Below, one piece after another: positions 1 to 14,242 of a stretch of DNA of 64,000 nt. Position 1 is the stretch's first letter, and each line of letters opens with the position of its first letter. Made by a program: the position numbers and the translations under genes. Under the pieces are notes generated by a model, which was not told where the DNA came from, searched no databases, and worked only from the letters and a program-made list of their open reading frames with translations. Source of the DNA: Cycas panzhihuaensis (taxonomy: Eukaryota; Cycadophyta); contig CM041465.1 in NCBI GenBank assembly GCA_023213395.1, positions 186,317,741 through 186,381,740 of the forward strand, written 5' to 3'.

Positions 1-610
1 GCACCAATCTATGTGGGACTGAAATCAAAGTAAAATCTTTGGTCATGAGCCCTTAATCCAAAGGTGGGAAAATTCACAAAACCACAATCATCACCAGCGA
101 CAAAGAACCACTAGAAGAAACCCCAGAGGAAGCATATGAAGAAGAATAAAATTACTCCACCAGGGTTGCAGGGATACTATCAGATGCTTAGTAACTAAGA
201 AAACCTCCTCAATCATCGATCCTGTAGGAGCCTCATTCATTCTGATTGAAGGTGCAGCTGGTGCATTCCCAGAATGAAAGTCATTAGAGAGGAAAAGATA
301 AGACAAAGAAATGGAGAACCCTCGTCAGGAATCCCAGCCATCTCTCCCTCGAATCACATGAAGACAACGTCATCATGGTAGCCGAGTGATGATGAGTGCT
401 TGAATTGAAGCTTATGCCCTGAGATAATTCATCGTTCCAGTCTTCGATCAACTTACAACAACAATAAACCCTCATCGTCGCCACGATCCAAGCAACCAGG
501 TAGGGTTTCTTCCTTTCCTTCCCCCCACTCAGACCCCAATATTTTTCTAATTTACTTTTCTTTTATAAAATTCAAAATTTGATCGGGTTCACGTATTGTT
601 TTTTTTAATC
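1..610. other. Unassigned low-copy-looking sequence
   Basis: This stretch has more balanced base composition than its right neighbour and contains only short open frames (the longest about 71 codons, minus strand, 91-306). I recognise no domain, LTR end or RNA gene in it. It ends in a pyrimidine-rich tract (about 507-600) that runs into the microsatellite. It could be the flank of a host gene or an unrecognised transposon, and the sequence alone does not decide. Confidence 0.4.
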
Positions 611-3306
<2,696 letters not shown>

Positions 3307-4640
3307 ATGGCTTTAATGCTAGGGACAACCACCTGCGTTCTAATTCCAATGTTAATCAGCTCAAACTATACCGATTGGAGGAATCACATATCCCATCAAC
3401 TTAAACAGCAAAAAATATGATAATATGTGATAGATGAATTTAAAAAACTAAAAGATGAAACTACAGAAAGTTATATGGTATATCTAATGAACTTATATTC
3501 AGCCTTAGGCACCATATTAAACTCACTTTCACTAGAAATCAGTCAGCAAGTTTTTGAAATAGATGACCTAGCCACTGTCTGGAAAACTCTACAAGAAAAA
3601 TATAATAAGGTTGATACACATCAACTAGCTATCTTAGAACAGCAACTGTATGACCTTACTTATAATGATTTTTCTAAAGTTAAGGATTTTTTATATAAAA
3701 TTCAACTAATTAATAAAGACCTAGGTAACTGTATTAAATCCAAAACTTAAGAAGGTGATACTGAATAAATAATCATGCATGCTAAAGATGACGATACACT
3801 TGTCCATCTTGTAATAAACAAATTGCCAAAACATTTTAATTTTTTCAAAACTGCCAAATAACAAGTTGGCAATCCTCCTATAACATTCAATCAGTTGACA
3901 AACCAACTAATTGAATATCAAACAATGTTAATTCAAATAGGCATATTAAAAGATCCTTCCCAGGCTTTGTTTTTCAAAACTAAGCCACAAAATAAAAACA
4001 AACATCAGAATAATTCTAATAGTAATCCAAAATTTTAGAAATCTCAAAGAGGTTCTCAATCTAATTCCCCAAACAATATTAAGTATTCTGGTCCATCTAA
4101 ATATCAGAATACTTCTAATCAGTCATTTCCTAATTGGAACAATGTAAATCCTTCTCAGAACACTAGTTGTACCTATTATCATAAAAGAGCCCACATGATT
4201 GATGTCTGTAGAAGTAGAATAGCTTCAGAGGCATGGAAAGCTTCCAAGGGATTGCAAAACTAACCTCAATCCTGACCACAAAACTGACAAACTCATAATC
4301 ATTGTCTAACAACAACAACTTCTATATTTGTTACCCCAACTAATCAACCACCACAATGGATCCTTAACTCTAGTGCATCCCATCATATGACAAGATACCA
4401 GAAAAATTTATCCACTTATCAATCTAAAACTAACTCTAAAGAAGAGATTTCTTTTGGAAGTGGAACTCAACTTAAAGTAAAAGGATCAAGTGATGTTACC
4501 TTAAAAGATGGTTCAATAACAGACATCTTCTACGTACTAGGTTTGTTACGAAACCTACTCTCAGTTTATCAAATCTTCTAGAAAGACCTTGTCGTCAAAT
4601 TTTAGAAAGATAAATTTATTTCTTATGTCCTATTTAAGTC
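3307..4640 (+). pseudogene. Ty1/copia gag-protease remnant (Copia-D)
   Basis: In an intact element the gag protein forms the virus-like particle and the aspartic protease cuts the polyprotein. Reading starts at an ATG at 3307. The phrase YTDWRNHI is followed by a copia gag core (open 3427-3750, about 107 codons, containing LEQQLYDL and VKDFLYKIQ). Next come an Asn/Ser-rich linker, a degenerate zinc knuckle CTYYHKRAHMIDVC near 4168, and a protease motif ILNSSASHHM near 4365 where a catalytic Asp would be expected but Asn stands. The protease C-terminal strand reads DIFYVLGLLRNLLSV. Several stops interrupt the frame. Integrase, RT and RNase H are missing: the remnant runs straight into LTR-like sequence, so most of pol has been lost. 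Confidence 0.85.
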
Positions 4641-5050
4641 ACATATGTAAACTATTATTTAAGTGATTCTAGTGTTTAGAGTTTAGAGGTTAGTTAAATA
4701 TTATGTGAAAGGTCTTTGAAATGTGCAACTGCCCATTTCAACGAACCTCTCTTGTTATTTATATCTTCTCCTATATTCAAGGAGGTAGTTCCAAGAATCT
4801 AGGACGTTGTCTAAAGCCTGTCTCAAAGGCTGGTTTAGTGTTTGTAGATGGTATTTATTAAGGTCCATGTATAAGTCTATTTTTTTAATAAAATTTTAAT
4901 TTTAGGAGGTGGTTTTTCTTCCCCAGAAGGGGTTTTCCACCTATCAAACTATGTGTACTTGTGTAATGTCTTTCTCTTGTGTTTTTACTGTTTATATGAT
5001 CCTATGACATTGTTCATGTGCCCATTCTCATACTTTTGATTACTTCTTTT
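4641..5050 (+). mobile_element. Copia-type LTR remnant
   Basis: The segment directly follows the gag-protease remnant. It holds a TATA-like TTATTTATATCTTC (about 4753) and then a typical plant copia R/U5 feature, a C-rich/G-rich hairpin around CCCCAGAAGGGGTTTTCCACC (about 4921-4941) followed by a T/G-rich run. This is a common signature of copia leaders. Both borders are uncertain. The right border abuts the broken end of G0. It is either the 3' LTR of the neighbouring remnant or a solo LTR. Confidence 0.55.
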
Positions 5051-5990
5051 TTTTAACAGCATCTATTTTTATGGCTAAAGGCGTAAGAAGACCTGGTCTC
5101 CTACTTCAAATTGTCATTCCAATAACTTTTGATTGGCCTATTATTTCATTCTATTTTATGTAATTATTAGGTTATCCTTCAATTTGTTGATGGTTTCCTC
5201 CATTTACTTTTGATGTTCTTCTACTTCCTGGACATGTGAAGGTCTATTCTAGGTTAATAATGATGGTGGCATGTAGCCATACAGAGCCTAAAAGGGTATC
5301 ATTTTTGTTGAAGAATGATATGTGGTGTTGTACCACCATTCTACTAAATGTAACCATTGGTGCCATTTTTTTTGTTTATTTAAGTAGAAGTTCCTCAAAT
5401 ATCCTTCTAAGAATTTATTGAGAATCTATATCTACCCATTTGTCTGAGGGTTGTACACAGTGCTCATCTTAAGTTTTGTACTTGTAATTTTGAATAGATC
5501 CTGCCAAAATTTACTAGTAAATTTTGGGTCACAGTCAATTACTATTGTTTTAGGAAAACCATATAACCTATGGATCTCTTTCATATATAGTTCTACCACA
5601 TCGATAGTCTTAGTTGTCGATTTCAGTTCTTTGAAGTGTCCATAGTTAGTGAGGCAATTTACTATGACCAGAATTGTATCCTTTCCTTTAGACCAAGGTA
5701 ATCCAATTATAAAATCCATAGATATTTCATACCATTGTTATTCTGGCATTGGTTACGACTAGAGTAACCCTTGTATTTTTATGCATTCGATCCTATTTCA
5801 CTGACATGTATCACATTCTACCACAAACTTCTAAATGTATATTGTTAATCCTTTCCAATAAAATGAAGCTCTTATCTTCTTATATGTATTATCAATCCCT
5901 ATGTGACCTGTTATCAGTGTGGAATGGCCTTCTTATACTATTATCTCTTTTAGTTCTAATCTTCTAGGAATGCAGTTCTATCCTTTCATG
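5051..5990 (-). pseudogene. G0 integrase
   Basis: The integrase would insert the cDNA into the genome. The frame shows an HHCC zinc-binding region (GHIGIDNTYKK then ECDTCQ, about 5790-5910), then the core in an open stretch at 5432-5719. That stretch has MDFIIGLPWSKGKD with the first catalytic Asp, FPKTIVIDCDPKFTS with the second, and MSTVYNPQTNG leading to the third acidic position. A degraded C-terminal part (HQWLHLVEWWYNTTYHSS, then FEVGDQVFLRL near 5080-5110) follows. Stops lie between these blocks. No chromodomain can be seen before the break at about 5051. Confidence 0.85.
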
Positions 5991-6119
5991 AGTATTACTC
6001 TTTGTTGTATCTCATACAAGCTAGTTTTGTCCTCCCTTACTTTGTTGATCAACTATTTATACTTTAGATCATTGTCATATTCCTTCCTTAATGTCTCATG
6101 CTAGGATGAGGTAGCCACT

Positions 6120-7330
6120 GATATTGTATGTAGTGTTGGTTGCTCATGAATTTCTTTTGGAATTCTTGAGAGAGCGTCTACTATGACATTGTCTTTTCCC
6201 TTTTATACATGATGGAGAAATCGAATCTTTGTAGTTTATTCACCCACTTTTGTTGTTCGTATGATAGTATCTTCTGATCTAAGAAGTACTTAAGACTGTC
6301 ATGGTCCATTCTTACCTAGAAAAAGCTACCTAGTAAATATTATCTCCATTGGTTGATTGTGTGAATTATTGCTAGCATTTCCTTATCTTAGATGGGCTTT
6401 AGCTTTTCTCTGTTATTTAATTTCTTACTTTCATATACTATTGGTCTTTTATCTTGTAATAGGATGGCTCCTATGCCAAACCCTAAAGCATCACATTCTA
6501 AGATGAATGGTTTTAAGAAGTCTAGAATTGCTAAAATTGGGGCTCTTACCATTGTACTTTTTAGTTCTTCAAAGGCATTGTTGGTCATTTCATTCCATGT
6601 GAAGGCATCCTTTTTTGTCAGATCCGTAAGTGGAGTTGTTATGTTAGCATATCCTCTTATGAATTTCCTAAGATATCATGCTACTCTTAAGAAGCTATGA
6701 ATGTCTATGATATTCTTTGGTATTGGCCACTCTACTATTACTTGGACCTTCTTGGGGTCAACCTTGATTCTGTTTAGAGCAATTATGTGGCTGAGGTATT
6801 CAAGTTCCTATTGGCCAAAAGACCATTTTTTCTTGTTTGCAAAGAATAAAACTTTTACTAATATTTCTAGGACTAATCTCAAGTGCTCCAAATGTTCTTT
6901 CCATGTTTTGTTATAAATGAGGATATCATCGAAAAAGATTAGCATGAATTTCCTAAAAAATTACTTAAATATAGAATTCATAGTGGCCTAGAATATTGTT
7001 GGAGCATTGGTTAGATCAAATGATATCACTTTGAATTTGAATAGTCCCTCATGAGTTCTAAACATTGTCTTGTGGACGCCCTCCTCTTTTATCCAAATTT
7101 AATGGTATCTCAATCAGAGGTCTATCTTAGAGAAGTATTTTGCTCCATGTATTTCATCTAGTAGGTCATTGATCTTGGAGATAGGGTATTTATTTCTTAT
7201 AGTCAACTTGTTTAGTCCCTTGTAATCTATGCATATCTTGATTATGCCATCTTTCTTAAAGATGACTACCACCGGGGATGCAAATGGGCTTATGCTACTC
7301 TGAGGCCATATACAAGTAATTCTCTGGTTA
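6120..7330 (-). pseudogene. G0 reverse transcriptase and RNase H
   Basis: The RT begins with SPFASPVVVIFKKDG (about 7290) and ICIDYKGLNKLT. The catalytic box reads FFDD (6925-6936), within LIFFDDILIY, so both Asp are present. The connection domain and RNase H follow: AILDFLKPFILECDALGFG (6388-6588) holds the first RNase H Asp, GAILLQDKRPIVYESKKLN follows, and DHDSLKYFLDQKILS (about 6270-6310) holds the last part. Domain order and length fit a normal gypsy pol. Several stops and frame changes make it inactive. Confidence 0.88.
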
Positions 7331-7599
7331 TGTTCTCAATCTCTTTCCTCATATGGTATGGATAACTATACAGCCTTATATTCATCGATGCTACTCCTAG
7401 GATTAAATTGATCACATGTTGAATTTCTCTTATTAGAGCTAATCCTTTTGGTTCTTTTAATACTTATTTATATTCATCTAAGATGTACTATATTTTTATT
7501 GGAATTTCTTGGATTTCTATCTTATGGTATGATACTATGTATGTGGATGCTTTCTTTCGCATGAGTTTCTCCATTCTGTGAGATGATACTAATTGTATT

Positions 7600-8010
7600 G
7601 GTGGATTTTTAGGTCCACGTAGTATATATTTAGTGTAGTTTATTTGGAAGCATAAGACTCTTGTCATATAGTTGGTGACTATATTTCCTAAGGTCTACAA
7701 CCACTGTATCCCTAAGACTATATCAATGCCTCTTATCTGCATCACAAACATATTGGAGTTCAGGGGGTACTCACCAATTTTTAGGTTGATGTTTCTATAG
7801 AATCATCCACATGATGTTGTCTTCCCATTAGCAATTGAAACCTAGAAGTTTTTAATGGTTCCACCTTGATTCCTAACTTTTGTGCTATTGGTTTATTGAT
7901 AAAAGTATGCATACTTCCACTATCTACCAATATTTTTATTGGGGCTCCTTTTAACATCTTTTCAAATCATAGTGTTTGAGATGTCGTACTTTGAATTGTT
8001 ATGGCTTGCA
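7600..8010 (-). pseudogene. G0 aspartic protease
   Basis: The phrase GAPIKILVDSGSMHTFI carries the active-site triplet Asp-Ser-Gly at 7916-7924. It is followed by AQKLGIKVEPL, the usual continuation of plant gypsy proteases. The N-terminal side joins gag through an acidic linker. Stops occur on both sides. Confidence 0.8.
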
Positions 8011-8049
8011 GAGATATTTGGACACTTTCTACATCAATTTCTAGTAGTT

Positions 8050-9200
8050 CATCCAGTTCAGTTTTAGCCTGTTCATTATTATCTTCTTTATTAGGGGCTA
8101 TATCTTCTTCTATTTATTCAAGTACCTCTAATTCTTCATTATGTAGCATAAATACCTTCTTTCTTAGGCATTGGTGCTCTTAGTTCCATTTTTCCTTGTA
8201 CTTGAAATAGGTACCTTTTTATATATGTTCTTGTTAGGTGGAATTTTTCATTGTATTCTTGATTGTGAGTGGAGTGTCTGATTTAACTCATGACCTATGT
8301 TAGTTTGTGTTAGATGATGGAGTAAAATTTGTCCTATGCACAAAGGTAGGCCTAGTTTCTTTAAGTTTAACTTCGACACATCTAGTGCAGTTTATGATCT
8401 CTTCTAATGCTCAATATTGCTGTGTTAATACTTGAAATCTGATAGGGGCCTTGAGACCACTTATATATGTCTCCTTGAGACATTCCTGGGGAATGTTTGA
8501 TGTAACCATACATTGTAACATCTGAAATTATTTTATATATTCATGAACAAATCCCGTCTGCTATAGTCTTGTCAACTATGCAAATTAATTCATGGACCAA
8601 TAGTCTTCATATTAATTGATGGTGACTGTTTAGAAATTTCTCCATTTCTCTTGTTGAGGTCCTTACATCTTTTTCCACTAATAATACCAATTCAAGGCTT
8701 GTCCATAGAGACGTAAGGAGGTAATGGGCACCATATCTATGCTTGGTATCTTGTTTACTACAAAATATGTTTCCATTTGAAACAACCATGCTCTTATGTC
8801 CTATATTTTCTCTAGATCAAATTTTTCTAATGCAATCTTTGTGTTTGTTGGTCCTCCTTGATATATATTTCTTTGTTGAAAATTAATTCCTTCCTTAAAC
8901 CTACCTTCTGGGTTCCCCTGATCTATCTCTTCATCTAAATCCTATTCTATTTTTAGTTGAGTTATCTCTTGTTTGTCCAGTCTTCCATTTAGGTTTCTGA
9001 TTTATTATAAAAGTTCCTCCATGACTGCAATTAAGATTTCTACTACTTGTTCTTTTGAATTGTGGGACCTTAGCATTTTTCTTTGTGGGATGATTCTTCT
9101 GGATCTTAATTTTGTCTTGGTACTTTCTAAATTTCTAGGGTGGGAAGGTGGGTCAAAATTTCCTTCTCCTGGTGAAAAAAATTTCTTGCTTTGGAATGAA
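8050..9200 (-). pseudogene. G0 gag
   Basis: The capsid core is recognisable in an open stretch near 8600-8850 (KIALEKFDLEKI, AWLFQMETYFVVNKI, then LRLYGQALNWYY), the usual retrotransposon gag core with a Trp-Tyr end. A degenerate zinc knuckle of the type found in plant gypsy elements lies near 8150-8215 (YFKYKEKWNXEHQC, first Cys codons changed). The N-terminal part near the primer site (9005-9200) is open but featureless. Stops occur inside the core. Confidence 0.75.
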
Positions 9201-9212
9201 GCTCTAATACCA
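9201..9212 (-). promoter_or_regulatory. G0 primer binding site (tRNA-iMet type)
   Basis: The minus strand reads TGGTATTAGAGC, one base off the common plant site TGGTATCAGAGC that pairs with the 3' end of initiator Met tRNA. It lies four bases inside the LTR end, as expected for first-strand priming. Confidence 0.85.
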
Positions 9213-9216
9213 CTTA

Positions 9217-9858
9217 TGGTGAGTCCTTTACCCAATTGGATATGCAATAGAGAAGAATAGGGTGAATGCATGAAAAATAGAATAAAATAGAGAAAAATCC
9301 ACAAATACTAAACCCAAATATAGTGAATTTAAAGATGGTGAATACCTTTTGATCCAAAAATTATATCTCTAAATATAAACCAAATACAAAATACGATGCC
9401 AAAATGTACGAAATATAAATAGAGTTCCAACTAAATACCTGTGTTACTTGCAATAATCACAAAACCCTTTGAGATAGGGATCCTCCTAGAATTTACAGCT
9501 CTAAGGCCAAAAATATGTACTTACCTTAAGGCTAAAAATAAGGAGGAAAAAGCTTCATAATTGGATGATTTGGAATGACCTCAAAGTCCCTATATATAGG
9601 TGCATAAACTAGGATATAATAAAATCAGCCAGAGCAGAAAGGAATGTGCCTAATATAACCATGAGAAGTTGGCCATAACTAGTGCATAGAAGTTGGCCAG
9701 ACTTTGAAAGAGGTTGTTTCACTCAACCTCTAAAATTTAAATAATAATAAAATAATACATAACTCAATATAAAATTAAACTCACTTAACTTACCCTTAAC
9801 ATGTGTGCACTCACATGTGTCTAAGGTGGAAGTGGGGTGATGAACATTAATCCCAACA
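9217..9858 (-). repeat. G0 5' LTR (642 bp)
   Basis: On the minus strand the LTR starts TGTTGGGATTAATG at 9858 and ends ...CTCACCA at 9217, four bases before the primer site. It contains a clear TATA box (9590-9599), about 260 bases from its start, and a T-rich 3' half. No second copy is seen in the window, so LTR age cannot be estimated. No target duplication can be tested because the other end is lost. Confidence 0.8.
9590..9599 (-). promoter_or_regulatory. TATA box in G0 LTR
   Basis: CTATATATAG lies about 260 bases inside the LTR, in the position expected of the U3 promoter. It is preceded by ordinary sequence and is the only TATA motif of this quality in the LTR. Confidence 0.6.
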
Positions 9859-10428
9859 TTAAAAAGAAGGTGGATAGATCTTATAGTTTTATTATTTGCT
9901 CTTGTGATTTTATTTTATTAGAAAAAACATAAAACAAAATAGAAAAAAAAAAAACCCTTCTAGCACTTAACCCTTTTATCCATTTTAGTAAAACTCAAAA
10001 GGTTAAAAAAATAAGAGGAAAGGAGTCCCTAAGAAAGATACAAGTATGAGAATAACAAGATCTAAATACGTGTATCCTGAATTAAGTATAGTGATCAAAA
10101 TATTAATAAATAATCATCAAATCAAGCAAATATTCAAGAAAAATAAACTTGCAAGTATATGGGTGAATTTGTCACACTGTAAGCTCTCTCTCGGGTAGAG
10201 CTTCCACATTAATCAAAATCTAACATCAAGTACAAAGTTATCAGACAATATTTATAGCCATCCACCAAGATTATAATGCATTGGGATAGGTTGACTTAAC
10301 AGTATAAGAGGTGGAACCAACCTCACTATTCAATGTGATTTAATTACATAAAAGGGTCCTTTTGTATAATATAAATATTAGCATACAAAGATATGAAAAA
10401 ATGAAGGAGATATTAGAAAGTTTTAACA
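9859..10428 (-). mobile_element. Copia-A 3' LTR (left end uncertain)
   Basis: The Copia-A RNase H frame ends just right of 10430. It is followed on the minus strand by a purine tract (AAGAGAGGGTG) and then TGTTAAAACTTTC at 10428, the expected polypurine tract and LTR start. A TATA box (TATAAATA, 10249-10256) lies about 175 bases inside. The left end is not defined: the sequence runs to the G0 LTR without a clear ...CA end. It is AT-rich, with a poly-A run near 9942-9955. Confidence 0.6.
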
Positions 10429-10429
10429 C

Positions 10430-12264
10430 CCTCTCTTAATAGCAACTTCATTTCTTCGGATGCTAAGGACAAATCTAAACCATTCAAACTTTGGTTTAAC
10501 AAGTGCTTTAGTGAAAATGTCTATAACCTAGTCTTCAATAGGATGGTAGATAAGATCAACTTCTCCATTTTGGACATACTTACAGATGAAGTAATGGTGG
10601 ACCTCAATGTGCTTGGTTCTAGTATGGAATATAGGATTCTTCATCATCTTCAATACAATTTGATTATCATAGTACATGATGGTTGGTGAAGTCTGCTGAA
10701 GTCCAAGCTTAGCAAGAATCCTTCTCAGCTAAATTAACTTAGTTGTAGCATGGATAACTACTTTATATTCTATTTTGGTGGAGGAAAAGGTAATAGTGGG
10801 TTACTTTTTATAGCTACATGAGATTGTAGTTGAGTTCATATCAAAACAATAGCCTAAAGTCGAATGGTGTGTATCTTGACAACTAGCCCAATTAGCATCT
10901 GTATGTCCCTTTAGAGTAGGTGATTCAATCTTATTATACTCAAGACTAAATTGATGAGTTCCATAGATATATTTAAGGATCCCAGTGGCTACTTTCTAAT
11001 GAGATACTTTGTGTTACCATATATACCTAGAGTAGATCCCTACTATATATGAGATGTCTGGGCAAATGTGAGTGAGAGAGATGAGACTTCAAACTAACTG
11101 CTAGTGCAAAGTGGGATCAAAAGGTTTTCCTTGTTTATCAATATTTAACTTGGTTCCTATATCCATGGGAATTAGTGTAGGCTTTCATTTTGTCATCCTG
11201 AATCTTTCTAAGAGTTCATTGGTATATATGGTTTGAGTTAGGAGGATATGTCCTAGTTCTTGTTAAACTTTAATTCTGATGAAGTAGTGAAGCAAGCCAA
11301 GGTATCTTAAAATTGCTCTTTAACTCTAATTGGAGCTAAGAAATTCCATCTATATCATTATTAGTGATAGCAAGGTCATCTACATAAAGTACAATGATGG
11401 TCATCAAATTGTTTCTAACCTGAATATAGAGATCAGGGTTAAAGGGTGAACGATTAAATCTATGTTGCATAAAAAATACATCTATCTTTATATACCAGGC
11501 ACGTGGTACTTGTTTAAGTCCGTAAAGGGATTTCTTGAGTCTACAAACTAAGTGTTCTTATCCTAGAATAATATAGCCTAGGGGTTATTTGAAGAAAACC
11601 TCTTCTTTGAGCTCTCCATTAAGGAAAGCACTCTTCACATCTATTTGGTAAATAGGCCATCTAAATTGAGCTACTAGGGATATAACCAAATAGAATATAG
11701 TCATGTTGGCTACTAGTGCAACGGTCTCATTGTAGTCAATTCCCTCCTGTTGTTTGAAATCTCTTACAACAAGATGAGCTTTTTGATGCTCTATAATACC
11801 ATCTCTATGGAACTTTATCTTGTATAGACATATATAGTCAATTGCTTTCTTCCTAGGTGGTAATTTAGTTAGCTCACAAGTGTCATTTTTTAAGATAGAA
11901 TTCATATCTTTATACATAACTGCTTTCCACGTTTGGTCTTTGACTGCTCCTCAAATATAGAAGGCTTAGGAGTTTCAAGGACATGAGCTATAAGGGAAAA
12001 GTTTATAGAGTGTCTCATCTTGGAAGGTCTCTTTACAACTATGGGAGGAGGAGGAGGGTCATTTAAAAGTTATTGCACCTACTTAGGAGGTGGCTAAAAG
12101 CTAGTGGGTTCCACCTAAAGGTCATAAATTGAAATAGGAGGTAGATTTGTGCTTGCTTGAGTGGATGACAAAGAAGATATTGGAATTGATGATGGACCAA
12201 GAGTGTAGGAGAAAGCTGGTATAGGTGGTGTTAAACCTTGTCCAAGGGTTACTTGTGATATTTC
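10430..12264 (-). pseudogene. Copia-A reverse transcriptase and RNase H
   Basis: This is the 3' half of a Ty1/copia polyprotein. A Ser/Pro-rich linker (about 12120-12264) precedes RT. The open part 11585-11917 includes YKIKFHRDG, HLVVRDFKQQEGIDY and YQIDVKSAFLNGELKEEVFF. The catalytic box YVDD (11375-11386) is intact. RNase H follows with LKGHTDANWASCQD, STKIEYKVVIHA and EVHHYFICKYVQNGEVDLIY to a stop near 10435. Stops are scattered through it. It continues upstream in the segment 17613-18980: Copia-B separates the two in the linker between integrase and RT. Confidence 0.9.
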
Positions 12265-12921
12265 TGTTAGATAATGTGACAAAAATGTTTTGGAGGCTAA
12301 AATTTTGACAGGTTGGTAACATAGTTTCTCCCCTAAACTTCCTAGAGGAGTTCCAATAGGGGCGGGAGCCCCACTTGGCTGAGGAGTACAGGGGGGTTGG
12401 TATGCCCCCTATAAAGAGAGGGTTTGGGGGTGATAGCCCCTGACCCAAAAAGCTAGCACTGAAAAACATACTAAATTATAAAGAGAATTAGGGTCGTTCA
12501 CTCAAAATACCTTAGTTTCTATGGTCGAGATTTGTGCTTTGTATGACTATCTCATATAGCCTGATTTGGGGTGATTTCTCGTTATGTTGATAATGTTTGA
12601 TGTATTAGATGTACTACAAAGAGTTGGGTGGCTAGTTATTATGGTTTTGAGCATTCTGTTATAGATTGTATACATTTCTCTATTCTTTGATAATAAAGAT
12701 CGATATCTTTCCTATGTGGATGTTTTTCTAGCACACTGCTAGGGTTTTACCACATTATATTAGGTGTATATGTGATACTTGGCTTTCTTATTCATTTTAT
12801 TGTATTATCTCTAGTTTAAGAACTTGCATGTTAAATTTTAGTTTTGATTCATGTAACTAATTGTAAAATAGTTTAGATTTTGGTGTCAATTTTAGGTTAT
12901 TGGGACCTTGTCTTCTCAATA
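12265..12921 (+). repeat. Copia-B 5' LTR
   Basis: It starts TGTTAGATAATGTGAC and ends TTCTCAATA, where the right LTR has TTCTCAACA. The related partial LTR at 46050 also ends in TTCTCAACA, which fixes the true terminus. A GC-rich middle with G/C runs (about 12350-12450) contrasts with AT-rich flanks. Confidence 0.9.
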
Positions 12922-12923
12922 AG

Positions 12924-12936
12924 TGATATCACAGCC
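12924..12936 (+). promoter_or_regulatory. Copia-B primer binding site
   Basis: TGATATCACAGCC lies two bases after the LTR. It differs from the plant initiator-Met tRNA site TGGTATCAGAGCC at two positions, both plausible later mutations. Confidence 0.75.
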
Positions 12937-12992
12937 ACTTTTACTTTTGCAGCGAGTTTGTGAAGGTTTTTGTGTCAGCTTTTTCTACATCA

Positions 12993-13777
12993 AATGGTAA
13001 AACTAGTGAATATAAAGTTCAAGGTGGAGAAATTCAATGGAAAGAATAACTTCAAGTTATAGAAGCTGAAAGTGTATGATGTTCTAGTATAACAAGGTTT
13101 GTACAGAGCTCTTGTAGGCAAATCGAAGAAACCCATAGGAATGGACGATGATGAATAGGATGATCTAGACAAAAGGGCTCTTAGCACAATATGATTGTAC
13201 TTGGCAGATGAAGTTCTATTTAATATTGTAGGGGAGAAAACAACAACAAGATTATAGACTCAGATGGAAGGCTTGTATATGACCAAATTAGTGACGAATA
13301 TAATCTACTTGAAGAGGTAACTGTACTCATTATGAATGAAGGTACAAAAATTATTGACCATTTAAATATTTTTAATACTCTTATTTGTTAGTTAGCTAGT
13401 ATCAATGTTAAGATTAAGGATGAGGATAAGGTTGTTATCTTGTTATGTTTATTACTAGAATCCTAGGATAATATTGTCACCTCAATTAGTTTTAGCACCA
13501 TGGATGAATTAGACTATGATTTTGTTGTGAGTGCTTTATTGATAGAAGAAGTAAGGAGGAAGTCTAGTCTTGAAACCTCCACACTAGAAGCTATGATAGT
13601 AAGGGGTAGAATAATTAAGAGAGGACAAAGCTCTAGGGACACATCAAGGTCAAAGTTAAAAGGCAAGAAGAGTAAGCTTAGATGTTGGCACTGTAATAAG
13701 ATAGGTCACCTTAAAAGGATTGCTATAAAAAGAAGGAGTTCCAGAAAAATGAAGATCCTACCAAGGAGGCTAATCAG
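12993..13777 (+). pseudogene. Copia-B gag
   Basis: An ATG at 12993 opens MVKLVNIKFKVEKFNG, the usual copia gag start. The core continues through stops to an open stretch at 13500-13814 (MDELDYDFVVSALLIEEVRR). A zinc knuckle CWHCNKIGHLK (about 13681) follows, whose last Cys is shifted out of frame by one base (DCYKKK reads on in the neighbouring frame). Gag would form the particle and bind RNA through the knuckle. Confidence 0.85.
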
Positions 13778-14242
13778 GTGGAGTCAAATCAAGGTACGAA
13801 TGATGATGTCTTAGTTGCTTATAATGTTTCCCATTATCACCATGATTGGTTATTAGATTCAAGTGCTTCACACCACATGTATCCATACAATAGTTGGTTC
13901 TCATCGTACCAACCTCTTGATGGTGATGATGTGCTTATGGGAAATGAAGTTTCTTGTAAGATAATAGGCATTGCCAGCATTAGAGTTAAAATGCTTGATG
14001 GTGTAGTAAGAATATTAACTAAAGTTGAACATGTATCCGATCTAAAAAAGAATCTGATTTTCTTGGGTGAACTAGATTCTGGTGGATATAAGTACGCAGG
14101 TCATGAAGGAGTCTTAAAGGTGTCAAAGGGTGCCTTGGTTATTATGAAAGCCTTAAATAAAGGAAACCTTTATATTTTAGTGGGAAGTACAAATATCAGC
14201 CATACAGCTACAACATCAAAGACTATAGAAGATCTAGCTTAA
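13778..14242 (+). pseudogene. Copia-B protease and integrase N-terminal part
   Basis: A 154-codon open stretch holds the protease motif WLLDSSASHHM, with the catalytic Asp codon at 13856-13858. The usual third residue Gly is Ser. The strand HVSDLKKNLIFLGEL follows and then the pre-integrase region (KGALVIMKALNKGNLYIL). The frame stops just before the LWHQRL motif that begins the integrase zinc-binding domain. Confidence 0.85.

Larger units (their letters stand above)
5051..9858 (-). mobile_element. Ty3/gypsy element G0, 3' LTR missing
   Basis: On the minus strand, from high to low coordinate, it has a 5' LTR (9217-9858), a primer binding site (9201-9212), gag, protease, reverse transcriptase, RNase H and integrase in the Ty3/gypsy order. 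The gag zinc knuckle type and the RT and IN sequences resemble the common plant Tekay/Del/Reina-like gypsy elements. The IN C-terminus stops near 5051 against a copia LTR, so the 3' end, any chromodomain and the 3' LTR are absent. All reading frames contain stops. Confidence 0.85.

Noticed and set aside
9201-9212. A tRNA gene
   Set aside because: Only the short primer-site complement is present; no cloverleaf is seen around it or at the other primer sites.
12122-12469. A 115-codon minus-strand frame
   Set aside because: It crosses from the Copia-B LTR into the Copia-A linker and is not conserved.
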